A DNA stretch of 64,000 bases, taken from Lophium mytilinum. Its lineage: Eukaryota > Ascomycota > Dothideomycetes > Mytilinidiales > Mytilinidiaceae. Below the pieces are notes generated by a model. It made no database searches. It saw nothing but the letters and a program-made list of their open reading frames with translations, and was not told the DNA's origin. Location of the stretch: assembly GCA_010093605.1 (NCBI GenBank), contig MU004199.1:1247609-1311608 (forward strand), in the 5' to 3' direction. Shown here one piece after another: positions 1 through 11,500 of this stretch. The first letter of the stretch is position 1. The number at the start of each line of letters is the position of its first letter. A program made the position numbers and the translations under genes.

Positions 1-584
1 GCAATCTTCATCTCCGCATTCCTCACCTCCCCTATCTTGTAGCCGTCGAAGCTCGTGGGGTGAAGAGTCTCAAGGCCTCGCCTCAGTCTCTTCTTCTCGT
101 TCTTGGAAAATGCTAGAAGGACGTCTAAAAGTGTATATACCTATGTGCCATTCTATGCACCTATCCCCCAATACTTGAACTTTTGCACTCAACCCATTTG
201 GTGTGTGTACCATCGTCTCAACAAGCTATCTCAAACGAGTCATCATCCATAAGCAACGACTGACTGTCCCTGGTAGGGACCGTTTGGCCTGCGAGAGCCC
301 TCTCGCGCCTGCTGGAGGACCCAAGGTGGCCTAACCGATGAACAACACCTCCCGAGGCAAGGAGTTGTGTATAGGGGGAAACTGAAGTCGATATGCAAAC
401 TCCGTTGGACAGGAAGTGGTACTCCAGCATTGCTTGAGGTTGATGCTCGAGGGGTTTGGAGTACTCCCGAAGTTGCTGCTTTGCGATCTTAATGATGCGT
501 TAGAGGATCTTACCCGGTGCGGAGCATGTGTTCATAACGCGAGCGAGAGTATAGGTATTTACCGCTATCGTTAGGAAAATCCTA

Positions 585-606
585 ATATATATATATATAT
601 ATATAT
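585..606. repeat. (TA)n microsatellite
   Basis: An uninterrupted alternating TA run of 22 bases follows the sequence CCTAA. It lies in non-coding DNA. Confidence 0.9.
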
Positions 607-2013
607 GAAGTACGAACTATTGAAGGCGGACTAAAAGCTTACCCTGCTATCCCCTAATCGTACCTGGGGCTTCAAAGAGATGTTGGAGCACTTCCCAATT
701 GATGCGTGAGCATTTGGTGAGCATCCGCATAAATCTGTCCAAGCACTTTATCCAATTCATCAATCTCCAGGAACCGAGCTTTTTCTATTCTCAATCATAG
801 ACGCCTACAGTTACCCTCTGCAAGACCCTCGCGTTTTCTATGTGCGTCCTCTTCCGAGGTCTGTAAAGGAACAGCCTCCGTGGGTGTACGCCGAGCGGTG
901 GTGGCCATTTATTCTACACCAGCGGGCTGAAGTATTGGGCAAACGACTCTTCGTACGGCGGCGTTGGGGATAGAGGTTGGGGTGGGTTGCAGCTGAGAAG
1001 GTAGTAGGGTCTACGAAGAGGGAGACCGCGCTGTGAGTATATTAGCAGTTAGTGACATCACCTCGAATACCGCTCATACAACGTGGAAGACCGGTGGAGG
1101 GATGCCTTCAGCACGCTAATCCCACGGCGCGACTTGAGCCGTGTGCAGCGTATGTGCGTGCAAGTAAGGATCACTTCAGCATTCAAGAAGGCCGAGTGGG
1201 AAAGCAAGCGGCCGCCGAGACGTCATCTTTGCTGGTCTTTGGCGTGGTGGAGATGGAGGCGAGGTTGGAAGAATGAGGGTTCTTTCTGGTCGCCATGCTG
1301 GCCTCAGTGGCCCGCAAGCTCCGAGTAGGATCGTCTCACTCTCTGTGTTTTGGAATTCCACGCACCCTTGTAATCCCTTTCGTGTGCCATTGTTTCGAGG
1401 GTTCATTCTGCATAGATGCTCCGCTGGTCTCCTAACGGATGGAAAGTGGCGGCGCGGGATTGTCCTCCGCCTCCGTATCTACTCCAACACATTTCAACAG
1501 CCTAAAACGGCTTCTCTTATAGTGTCCCGGCAGCCTGGGTCGCGTATCGATGGCTTTGTTGGACCGAAAGTGAGAAGAGAGGTCGTGAGGCGTTCGCGGC
1601 CAAAGCTTAGTCAGTAGTGATGCAACTGGGGATGATGCTACGGCTGACTCGGAGTAGTCGTTGAAGGATAGATTCGACGGGCAAAGGATCTGACGGGAAC
1701 GTGTGGCAGCCTTCGCCTCCTTAGGGCCGACAAGCGCAAAGATGCTTGTTCGTGATTTGCGTGAGGTGTTGCGAGTTTGTCGCTGGCAGACTTGAGATGT
1801 ACTATGGATAAAACTGTTTTGCCAGTGGCTACATGTTGTAGGCGATCAACTGGGATGAGGAGATGGGTCCCATGGCAACGCAGAGGGACGAGGTTGATAA
1901 AAGACGCTATCGAGCTAGAACTAAAACAATAAAACGGCGAGAGCACTGCTAGGCGGACGCGTTTGCTCGAACTACAAAAATAAACCTACAGAAAGATTAA
2001 AAGAGCAAAAGAC

Positions 2014-2053
2014 CACCTTCCCGATGGAAGGTGTAGAAACCCAACGAGGGTTT
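2014..2053. other. Two adjacent short hairpins
   Basis: CACCTTC at 2014-2020 pairs with GAAGGTG at 2027-2033 around a 6-base loop. Directly after it, AAACCC at 2037-2042 pairs with GGGTTT at 2048-2053 around a 5-base loop. Both stems are perfect. They lie about 70 bp to the 3' side of the tRNA-like sequence on the minus strand, so a role in a small RNA transcript is possible but unproven. Confidence 0.4.
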
Positions 2054-2122
2054 ACTCCGTAGCCCGGTTCACATGCTCACGTGTCAATCGACGCTTATTG
2101 CATGTACCGTAATGGCTAATTC

Positions 2123-2238
2123 TCGAGGAACCGTCGGGAATCGAACCCAGGGGTCCTCGAGTTGGCGAAGGCGTCGGCCGGTTCGGTTGGAGGACTCGAC
2201 TCGGAGGGGGAGGAGAACCAACTGAGCTATCCTAGTGG
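2123..2238 (-). tRNA. tRNA-like sequence, probably a pseudogene or intron-containing tRNA
   Basis: On the minus strand a good A box (TAGCTCAGTTGG) is followed by a perfect B box (GGTTCGATTCC), the two internal RNA polymerase III promoter elements of tRNA genes. They are about 75 nt apart, longer than in an ordinary tRNA, which would need an intron or a long insert. The D stem does not close properly and the usual 7-bp acceptor stem is not obvious. Instead an inverted repeat of CTCGAGGA-type sequence brackets the T-arm-like part. I cannot assign an anticodon. It could be a decayed tRNA or a tRNA-derived SINE fragment. Confidence 0.35.
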
Positions 2239-2239
2239 T

Positions 2240-5216
2240 TAGTAATTGGAAGACTGGCAAAATAACTCAAAATACATACCCTCATTCAACGCGCCCCAGG
2301 TGTAAACATTCAAGTGAGCGGCCCGAGCACGCACGTGGGCAAAGAAGTCCACTTGACAATGCGCACTCACCTCACCCGTACAGTATACATCCTGGCTAAC
2401 CAAATTCATTCCCGTCTCACCTTTCGCAGAGCGCAAGATATGTATGGTGCGCTTGGTTTAATACTCAATCGAGGAGCCGAAGAGTAACTGTCTCTGATTA
2501 GAGGAACGGCGGTCCCCCGAGCAGGTGGGCTTTGAGGCGCTAGCTGTCCATATCCGCACGGCCACCTCACCTGCCCACCGTTCCTACAGATACGCATAAT
2601 AGGGTCAGTCAACCATATTCGGAGTCTTTGCTGTCCAGAAGTAATATGTATTGGTCGGAACGGGGAAGATGCTGCGGGTTCTTAGCAGTCGAAGAAAACA
2701 AAATCAGCTCGCGTTCCATCTTAGCGACAAGGGAACAAAATACAAGTTAGCATCTCTTGAATCGAACCATAGCTCGTCCCAGGAACAGGATCTTCGGGTT
2801 GGGAACCTAAAAGAATTTCTTGCTGCAGACGAGTTAGCAACAGCTTCTTAGCCGTGGGACGAGGTACAGTAATCTGCCACATTGCTTGAAGAAACAATGA
2901 GACCACTTACCCTTTGAAATGCTCAACGTCGGAAAGGAAATGCTACGCTATCATAATGAAAAGGCTGCGTGTAGGCCTTAGGATGACTTTTTGCTACCAA
3001 GGAATATCTTCTCACGGCAAGGCGGAAAATACAGAGATTCAGACAAACTTGTTCTGGTTGAAGGTGGAAGATCTGACTTGGATGAGTGATTAGGAACGAG
3101 ATTGATGGAAGCACAAGCAATGAGTAGCAAGACGGCATTGGTTGAGGTTACTCTAAGAGCATCATGCGCACGAGCTAGAGAGACATGATGTAAGAAATGC
3201 TACCTAAAACGAGCTCTATCTTCCAGAGTTGAACAGATGCTATCGCAAGAGGTAGATGCTTATCGAGTCTCGAGTCGGACTTGAACGGTCTCACCCGCAA
3301 GTATTTGGGATTTTCGAACTCTTCTACGCTATTTCACCGAGGGTACGAGGAGGAGGCAATTACGGACCGGAAATCGAGATAGCCTGGTATGATGGCAAAC
3401 GTTTCAGGGGCCGTCCAGGATGGAGATATAGCCATGGGGTTTCTCCAAGACGTCTGCGGCGAATGAAGTGAGCCAAGCCGATCGACGTGGCGTAATGGCC
3501 GGCTAGATCAAGCTACTTTAAAACGTGATCTCGAAAGCTTGAATGCTGGGCTTGGGAAGTCACAATGATGAAACTTGATTCTGATGGAGAACAAATACCC
3601 ACAAGTCGTACTAGCCTTTCTCGCCACCTACAGCATCTCCATTCAATCTTTATCACCTTCGCTGAAACATGGCACTGAATCCCAGCCCGCAAGCCGGAAG
3701 CCCTCTTTCGTACCCCTTCGATCGACGACATCCATCTAGTAAACAATACAAGGGATGGTGTATACCTGCCGCCCTTCTTAACCTCATCGAACTCTCTGCA
3801 GCGCGTCCCTTGCGTACAAACCAGGCTAACCCGACCACATCCCGCTTCTCCCAGTAGGCAAGCACGCGCTGTCAGCACGCATTACTCATCTGGGTAAAAG
3901 CACCCGGTCTCCATGCAGTGCAGTCCGTTGACACGAAGCCAACGACGTTCTACCGAAGTGGTGCCCCTCGCCCAGCTCGCTTGCAAAGAAAGGCGCCTTT
4001 CCCCATCGCCCCTAGCTCGCCCTCGCACACCTCACTCCCACCGTTCCTCCGACATTCACCGTTTGCCTCCTTTGCCTTGCGCCCCCTCTCCCGTCCCCAG
4101 GAGCCGCAGGAGCCGCAAAATCCCTCGCTGCTATCCCCACAGCCCCCTCCAATCACGCCCCGCCAGACACCCAATTGCCGCTTGGCATGCATGCCATTGC
4201 CGACTAGATAGAAACCCGCATCGACCGCCCCGACGCGTCTGCTGGCCAGAACGAGGGACAGTGACGAGCTCGTGCAAAGAACCTCGGACACGTTTGCCAG
4301 CTGCGTGCTTGCTTGGCTTGCAGACCAGCAGCCCCTGGTCTGACGTCTGTTGTTGCTGGCCCTTGCACCTATCCTTGGAGCTGCAGCTATGGTATGCATG
4401 ACCCTTTCGACGAAGCAGCAGCAGCTCCACCAGCAGCAGGTTTCATGCACGATGGGATGGGATGGGATGGGCATGGGGCGGGCGGCAGGTGGAAGGAGCC
4501 GAACGCGACGCGCCGCGAGTGCCTCACCGATGAGAGCGTGTGTCGACGAGACCGACCGGCAAAGGGCGCGGTGCGTAGGTGTGGATTACGTGGCAGAGCA
4601 AGCCAGGTCGCGTGGGGATAGCTTGTAGCACGCCTGACGAACATGCACGATGCAGAGAGCACTGCAAAGGAGTCCAGGTATGCCCAGGTCAGGTCGAGCC
4701 AGCTAGCCAATTACACACTGCCATTCACCATTGAGATACCACGATTCTCTTCTCGTAAAATGTCGGGCCATTCATAAGATGCTGTTCTGATTCCGTAGCT
4801 TTTGATTTGAGGGCTTTGAAAAGGTAGTGCCGTCGTCTCATCGTACAGTAGTGCCCAATCTGCCAAACAAATTGGGATGTCCCTAGAGGTCTCCCGGAGA
4901 ATGACTAACTCCCGTACGCGAAAAACGCCGTTATGGGTTTCCCTTGCCGATTCGAATGAAAGATGAAAGGCCCCCGTGATATCCTGTAACAGGAGGAATC
5001 CGAGGGCGAAGAGAAACACCTACTCCAACTCCACCGATGAAAAGAAGAATAAAGAGAGCATTCCACTAGAAGGAAGTTGTGAAAGAGAAAGAGAGAGAGA
5101 GTCCTCAATTTCCCTATTCCAACCCAAGCCATAAACCCAAAATCACTCGCTCCCTGAGCTCCAAAGCGCCCTGCGTGAAGAGGTCCAACACTGAGATAGT
5201 CCAAGGGCCAGCATTA
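2240..5216. other. Intergenic region, no gene recognised
   Basis: This 3-kb stretch contains only short overlapping frames on both strands. The longest, 174 codons on the minus strand near 3,950-4,474, is low-complexity and matches nothing I know. The part just left of 5,217 would be the 3' flank of the dsRNA-binding-fold gene, which is read leftwards. Confidence 0.45.
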
Positions 5217-5705
5217 TTAGCTGCTGACTTGACCGTAGGCGCGCTGGTAGTTGGTGGTAGCGGGCGTCTGACCATAGAATTGGAGGGCGCATTCGGCGGC
5301 GTCTTCGCGGGCTTGCTCGACGTAGTTGCCGTCGTACCAGTAGCGGGCCGGGAACTGCTTTTCACCGACTACAACGACGCTAGACCATGCGGTGCGGCCT
5401 CCTGTGAGTCAGGTTAGCAGGTGGTGAGGGCACATTGATGATAGCAAGAAAGGCTAATCTGTGCTGGAAGTGAGGACCGATTATGGGGCTAGGGTTGATG
5501 AAGAAACCCGGAAGGGGATTGGATATTCTCCGAGACTCGAGAAGCTTACCTCGACGATCTGAAACGTCTTGCCATCTCGGCTGCTCGATCTGGGCAGCGT
5601 TACAATGATCTGGACATGAATCAGTCAGACCTGATCCTTGACGAAGGTGGAGATCTGTCACCAACCCTTCAACCTGTCTTGCCAGAAAGTGGGTCTCGCG
5701 GCCAT
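5217..5705 (-). CDS. Small dsRNA-binding-domain protein, three exons
   Basis: Spliced from exons 5,666-5,705, 5,550-5,609 and 5,217-5,401 (complement), this gives a 94-residue protein. The core reads as a double-stranded-RNA-binding fold: an N-terminal helix (WQDRLKDHCN, about residues 8-17), a strand region with QPRWQDVSDRRGGRTAW, then VVVVGEKQFPARYWYDG, and a C-terminal helix with QAREDAAECAL, which matches the conserved basic-to-AxEDAAxxAL end of the domain. Intron 2 (148 nt) has a clean GTAAGC donor and ACAG acceptor. Intron 1 (56 nt) uses a weaker GTTGGT donor and is the least certain part. The protein is little more than one domain, so it may bind dsRNA or act as a partner; I know no fixed function. 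No gene lies within 1.4 kb. Confidence 0.7.
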
Positions 5706-7180
5706 TGTGATGATGATCCAAGTAGCGACGCTTTTAGTGCTCAAGAACAAAGGCCCCAAGAGAGTGTGGCTGCAACCAAAGAAAGCAGAGCAGGACAGTC
5801 TGAATGCAAAAGCGCTTGTATAGGAAGATTGAAAAGTGCCTAGCTGGAAGAGAAGCCCTGCACTCGAAATCTGCTGGACTACTTATACAACTAACCCGCA
5901 CGTCACCCGTAAGGCTAGACGAAACGACATGTTGCACCCAGGCGCACGCTGCCGGAGTCATCAGACGGTGAGCAGGGAACACATACGCAGGTCTCACGGA
6001 AACGACCTCTGTGTTGTCGTAGGGCACTGGGGACCAGAGGCCCACGGATCGTTCGCATGGCTCCAAGGCCCAATGCAATGGATGGGGGTGGGCCGGGCCG
6101 TTTCCAGCTCCTGCACTGTTCAGTTGGCATCTTCTGGCGTCCGTCGATGATGACCTCGTTGCACTCAAGGCGGGCCAATGGCAGCCAGCAACGAGAGGGG
6201 GGCCCTGCCCGCAGGCAAATTGCATGAATCGAAGCCGGCGGCGTGCTGGCCGATGCCTTCCCCATCGAGGCCCTCGTGGTTGAACGCGATTAGCATGGCG
6301 GCTTAAGAAGAAAAGAGAGGGGGGTGGAGAGGGACCGGGAATAGTCGAAGCATTGCACGCTGGCAGGTTAGCCAACTCACTGTGCATGAAGCTGGGTGCA
6401 CGCCTTTCTACTCGACGTGTCTTAACCCTAACGCCAGATTGATCGAGCTTTTCCGAAGCACGATAAGTCGATCTCCTGCGAGAATTACTCTGCCTGCAAG
6501 CCCACTGACCCTAGCAGGGAGCGTGCACAAATCCTGACGCAGCGGGCGGCCGGGCAGTAGCCGTTTGCTCGGCGTCGGGACGGGGGCCGTGGTATGGTGA
6601 TGCTTGCCGCCAATACCTTTGAGCTGAGGGAGGGCCCGCTGTGACAGCACCGGGTACCTACTTATGCTTCTCTGTTTGACATGTTGCTCAGCATGCGGAT
6701 GCCGGCAGCGTGGCGTGAGGTCTGGCGCTGGAAATGGTTAAGATGGCACAACTATCCGAAACCTGCCCAGAGCGTTCGGAGTTCTTGAGCTGTTTCATCA
6801 GAGCCAAATGCGGACGTCATAACGGCAGACGAAGTCGAGAAGAGTAAATATGTTCATCATTCGTTTCAGTTCATATGTATACGAAGTGAAAGCCGTCCTC
6901 CTTTTGTCGTAGAGCCATTAACAATATGTGATATCCCAGGTCGAAGCAAACACTCCATTTCCGATTAATCCTAAACGCCTCCGCTCCGTTGCTGTCGTGT
7001 CGACGCCCCACATATTAGATAGATTGACGAAAATGCCACGGCAAGCCGCAGCTGACGTTCCAACGAAATGAGCAGGATGCCCAGTCGCGCGAACGGAAAT
7101 ATGTACGAGAATCGAATGCAGAGTTCCGCCCAGCGGGTCTGAAGTTGAGAATGCAGGTCAGTTGGTCGGCTCTCTAAGCC
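5706..7180. other. Intergenic region, no gene recognised
   Basis: A 217-codon minus-strand frame at 5,734-6,387 overlaps a 104-codon plus-strand frame. Neither has recognisable domains, and the composition is proline, arginine and serine rich as expected of chance frames in GC-richer DNA. The left end includes the probable promoter of the dsRNA-binding-fold gene and the right end the 3' flank of the next gene. Confidence 0.45.
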
Positions 7181-8544
7181 TCAACTATGCAACGCTGATG
7201 CTTGACGACTTGGAGGTGCACGACGGTGGAAAACTTCGTCGATGAGACGCTTTGGGCCAACATATTCCATGCCCATTTTGAAGGATCCAGAGCGGATCAA
7301 GGGAATGTGTAGCTGGGTGCTTTGCTTGGTGTGGAATCGTCGCTTGATACAATCATCAACGAGAGCCATCAAGCCAGTTGCAACGACGACACTTGGGACT
7401 GTTAGTCGGAATCATTCCCGGAGTTTGGTGGCACTTACTCAGAGATGTCAGTCATGGCATCCAGGATCCGGTCGTCGGTAATTCGCATGTAACAAGGAGG
7501 CACCCAGCCTCCGCGAGCGGCCTCTTCGTGAGCTTGGTCAGGGGTCAGTTTGACGGGGCTGATGTGTGCTAGCGGTTGGTCGCAGTCTTCTCGGAGGAGG
7601 TGGTATGAAACGTCCTCCATGTCGCCATCCTTCTTGCACACCCGCTTCCAGCCGTAGTGATGGCCCCAGTACTCAAAGTTGTACCGTTTGTTAGACTTGG
7701 CGCCCCGTCGCTTGACTTCGATGTGAGCATAATTCGAGAACTCAAGCTTGAGAGTGTTGGTAGGCAACAGGGCACGGCCGTTCGCATGGCCGGCAGACTT
7801 GGGACGTGAGTCATCTTCGATGCCTTTCATCGACTCATAGCCCGAGTCTGATCGCTTGAGGCCTGCTGCGGTCGACGGCCGGGTGTCGGGCTTGTTCCTG
7901 AGAGTCGCAAAGGCACTGCTTGCTCGTGCCAGCACGGGCCTCTTCTCTGTCGGCGGCTTCTGGTATTTGCGGATGGAATGGCAAACCTCCCGTCCAGACT
8001 CTCGGCAATATCGACGGAGCGAGAACTCTCGGTTTCGGAGGTCGTGCATGCGCAGGTGGAAGAGGGTGTACGACTGCTTCTTGCCCCGCCGGCCCTCTAA
8101 TTGAGTGTCCACGCGCAGATTCATGTTCCCGTCGATTGTCGCATCGTCATGGCGGATGGATATCCGCTTGCTCGTGGGGAACAGGTCAGCAAAGTCCTTG
8201 GGCGTGGTGGGGATGGCGTCGATGGGGAAGACCTCGTGGTTGTATTGGGGGACCTCGTACTCTGGGTAGTCGTCTTCTTCGGCCAGGTCCTCGTCTGATG
8301 TCGACGCATAGGTATCGACAGAGGCGCGGGGGAGGTACGGTGGTAGCCTGGAATAGTCGGTGGCCCAGGTGTCGGCTCGATCTTTCACGCGGCCATTGGA
8401 GGTATCAGACTGTGTGTAGGTCTCGCGGTAACTGTATTCTGTGGGTGCAGTACTCCTCGGATTCGACGTGGTCTCGCTGCGTGCTGAGTTGTTGGCGCTG
8501 CTGTCGCTGGCGTGGTTCTCGCGCCACTGTATGGGTTGCGGCAT
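7181..8544 (-). CDS. Conserved-looking fungal protein of unknown function, two exons
   Basis: The first exon, 7,439-8,544, encodes 368 residues and starts at an ATG. A 47-nt intron (7,392-7,438, donor GTAAGT, branch CTAAC, acceptor AAG) joins it in frame to 7,181-7,391, giving 438 residues. Splicing is preferred over the in-frame stop three bases past the junction because the second exon continues sensibly (DDCIKRRFHTK, then PLIRSGSFKMGMEYVGPKRL). The first 100 residues are serine, threonine and acid rich and probably disordered. A compact basic, aromatic-rich part begins near residue 115 and includes YNFEYWGHHYGWKRV, which looks like a folded beta-rich domain. No membrane segment or signal peptide is visible. 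I do not recognise the family; the pattern resembles lineage-restricted ascomycete proteins. Confidence 0.75.
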
Positions 8545-11500
8545 GATTACAATGATATAGATGTGAAGTGCAAGGCAGAGCTAAATGCAATTAAAGTATG
8601 GTGATGGAAATGGTGCGAGGGGCAGGGCATGCGGAGAGACACGGGTGGTGGAGTATATGTAGCAGCGAGGGAGTCAAAAGTAATGGGGCGAGGATCGGGC
8701 GAGCAATGCAGGCGGTATTTGTGGCGGAGTTGCAGAAGGTCTATAGGGCTCGAGAATGGACGGGGCGGAAGAATTTGCGCGCAACGGGCTTGGGAGAGGC
8801 CAGTGGGAGCGTGGTGGAGAGGTGGGGAGAGCGATTTGCGAGGCGTGGGATGTATGGGATGTATGGATGGGATATCGGAGTCGGATGGGATGCACGCCTT
8901 TCTAGCCATGGCCCATGGCGGACCGGGCGGTCGAGGGCCTGTCTTTCACACCACGGCAGCGCAGCACTTGCCGCGTCCGGCCTGGCTGACACGGACGTTG
9001 TCGAATTACATTTGCTGCGGCGTCGGCCAATGCACCCAGCCTCCAAGGGCTCCATCATCGACAGCGCTCCCCGATCCTGTGCTGAGCGCCAGCCCGGCGA
9101 ATCAACCCCCTCCGCACCCCTCCACCGCCGCAGCCGTTGACTCGAGGCCGAAGCCGCCAAAAACAGTGTGGCAGGCAGAAGGCGGCGGTTTGAACGAGCT
9201 GGAGCGCATCGCCGTGCCCGAGGCTGAGGCGGGCGTCGATATGTTTAGGCGGCCTGCTGTCGCTTCACTATTCTTGTCTGGACGGCTTCTGGAGGACGTG
9301 GACGTCGGCAGACCCATCCCACGGCGAGAGCAGGAGGCCTCACAGCCTTGGTGCCCGCTCCGTCGCCCGATTCCGTCGCGCCTCTTCCCGTTGCGCCGTT
9401 CCTCCATGGGCTCCATGTGCCCTCGCTTTCCGTCCGTCGACAAGGCAGCTGATCCCGACGAGTGACACCACAGAGAAGACGAGGACGACTCTCCAGCACA
9501 TGTGCAGCCCGACGTCACCATCCTCCTGCTTTACTGCTCCAATTCACCCTCGTTGTGCCTCCCATTCGCCGTCTATCAGACGTAGCGCCGTCGATTTCAG
9601 CAGTGCATCGATGTGGACGGCGCATCGATTGTTGCTGCAGTCATACCGTGCCTGTTGGCTCACCGTCAGCCTTCTATTTTCATTTGTGGCTGAGAGGCAG
9701 TTGAGATCCGATGCCTCCACCATGCAAGTCGCATCACATCCCCGCCTCGCAGGACCGCATCAGCAAACCTCTCAGCCCCCTGAACATGCTAAACTCGACC
9801 ACAGGCTGAATCCAGCGCCGTCCGAGCATCGTGCTTGGCTCCGCCGCTGGTTTGGCCGCGGGACAAGCTCCATGCATCGCCTCACCCTTTGGGAAACGAC
9901 GCCGATGCTGATCCAGCACGACGCAGCACGACGAGGCCAGCGAAAGGGCAGCAAAAGCCTTCTCCGCGCGGAGGCCTTGTGCTCTGCAGGTCCAGACTGT
10001 TGCTCACAACTGGTGATCCGTCTTGCCTGATTCGGAAATCCACCCAACGTCAACATCACTCCTTTCTCCTATCCTTTCCTCGTCGCAGATCTGTGCAGTC
10101 CTCATTTTCAAGCCTCATTGTGTCCTTCATCGCTGTTCCACGCCGTTGATTATGTTTCATTTGCCTCCATCTCCATTCTCATCTGCCCCGGTTCCCTGGC
10201 CAATCACAGCGTAGAACGTGTTGAATTCACACATGAGGCGACGGGTGCGCTGTAAAACCCCAACAGCAGCGAACACGTCCAGGCGCCGCTGTGGTGTCAT
10301 CTCCACCCCCTTCTAGCTTGAACTCAACCGTCGGCCGTATTGTGCTCATCCTTCGCGATCCGCTAGTCTCCCGCAGTACCCGTATTCCCGTGCTAGTATT
10401 CCATGTGCGAGAAGCTCCACTTCATCCCCCACGCCGTTGACGCCTCTGGCGATGGACTAGACAGCTGCAAGCCGGGTCTCGGGCCTTGGACAAAGTATGG
10501 GATGCTTGCGGCTTCGACCTTCCCTCGGAACGGAGCCGAGATGATTACACCATCAGCGCTGGCCGTGATTGATCCACTTCGACCAAACACATCGACACGA
10601 TAACCATGCCTGCTTGGGCAGTAACGGCCACTCAAGGCAACGAAGTTTACTCGATACAATGTCGTCAAGCGCACGCTGGTCCTTTTCCCTCCAGCTAGTG
10701 GCGGCTGTGCAACCTGACTCCTCTCGTCTTCTATCATTACGTATCCCTCAACGAGTGATGCTTTAGTCTCCCAAGTAATGGGACTGTAGCAGGACGCGTT
10801 GTTCAACTTCGCCACTTGATAATCTCTTCCAAGATCTCCTCCTGCCCCTTTACTGATATGCGTAGACATTAATCTCTTTAGTCTTAAGGATCAAGCGCCT
10901 GCCGTCTCGAGTCGATCATTGCCTTCCTCTGCTCGATCTGAAGCACATCTGCGGGGAAACGGCTGCCTGCGACTCCTTACCTGACCCAGCCTCAAGGAGC
11001 CAAGCCGGTCCCGAAAGTGCAGACCTCCTCTGGGCATGCTGCAGTCCAGCCACCTTCCCCAGCTTCCGCTGCATCTGCATTCTGATCATCACGCGCTTCG
11101 ACATGCCTCGAAAATCCTCTCAACCCGGTCCATCGCATTGGTGCGATCCCGCCAACCCTGTTAGAGTTAAGTTCATTAGGTGCTCTACATGCAGCCTAGA
11201 AGCAAGCGCAACAGGCGACACATAGTGGTGAGAGATAACTCGGCAGGATTAGTCGGCAGGACGATGATTGGGAGTATTCGATGGGTTTTCCCTCATTTTC
11301 TTCCGCATCGCCATTTTCCCTCCCGCTTGTCGAGCCATTTTCACGGTTGTCTAAAGTCACGTGTTTTACGCGAAATAACTTCGCATCCACCTAACTCCTC
11401 GTCGAGCCATCGAAAACGTACTTTGTCACCACCTCGTTCGTAAGACAGTGTAGGCTACTAATCATATGGGTGTCGCGACGGTGGCGAGGATACCACTACA

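Larger units (their letters stand above)
1..2100. other. Intergenic region, no gene recognised
   Basis: Open frames here are short (at most 114 codons), overlap on both strands and show no domain, signal peptide or splice pattern that I recognise. A pure TA dinucleotide run occupies 585-606. Two adjacent small hairpins sit near the right end and are listed separately. The stretch may hold regulatory DNA or an unseen 5' or 3' end of a gene beyond the window. Confidence 0.5.

Noticed and set aside
3256-3345. T-arm-like GTTCAAGTCC on the minus strand, possible tRNA
   Set aside because: The T stem does not pair and no acceptor or D arm is found.
3950-4474. Minus-strand frame of 174 codons
   Set aside because: Glycine, serine and cysteine rich without order; three other frames are open over the same bases.
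5734-6387. Minus-strand frame of 217 codons
   Set aside because: It is rich in P, S, R and H with no motif or splice evidence, and it overlaps plus-strand frames of similar quality.
8598-9521. Overlapping frames of 180, 278 and 139 codons upstream of the unknown gene at 8,544
   Set aside because: Three frames on two strands are open at once in GC-rich promoter DNA; none shows homology-like motifs.
10393-10869. Minus-strand frame of 158 codons with an ATG start
   Set aside because: No recognisable motif, no neighbouring exon and no conserved-looking segment; a chance frame is as likely.
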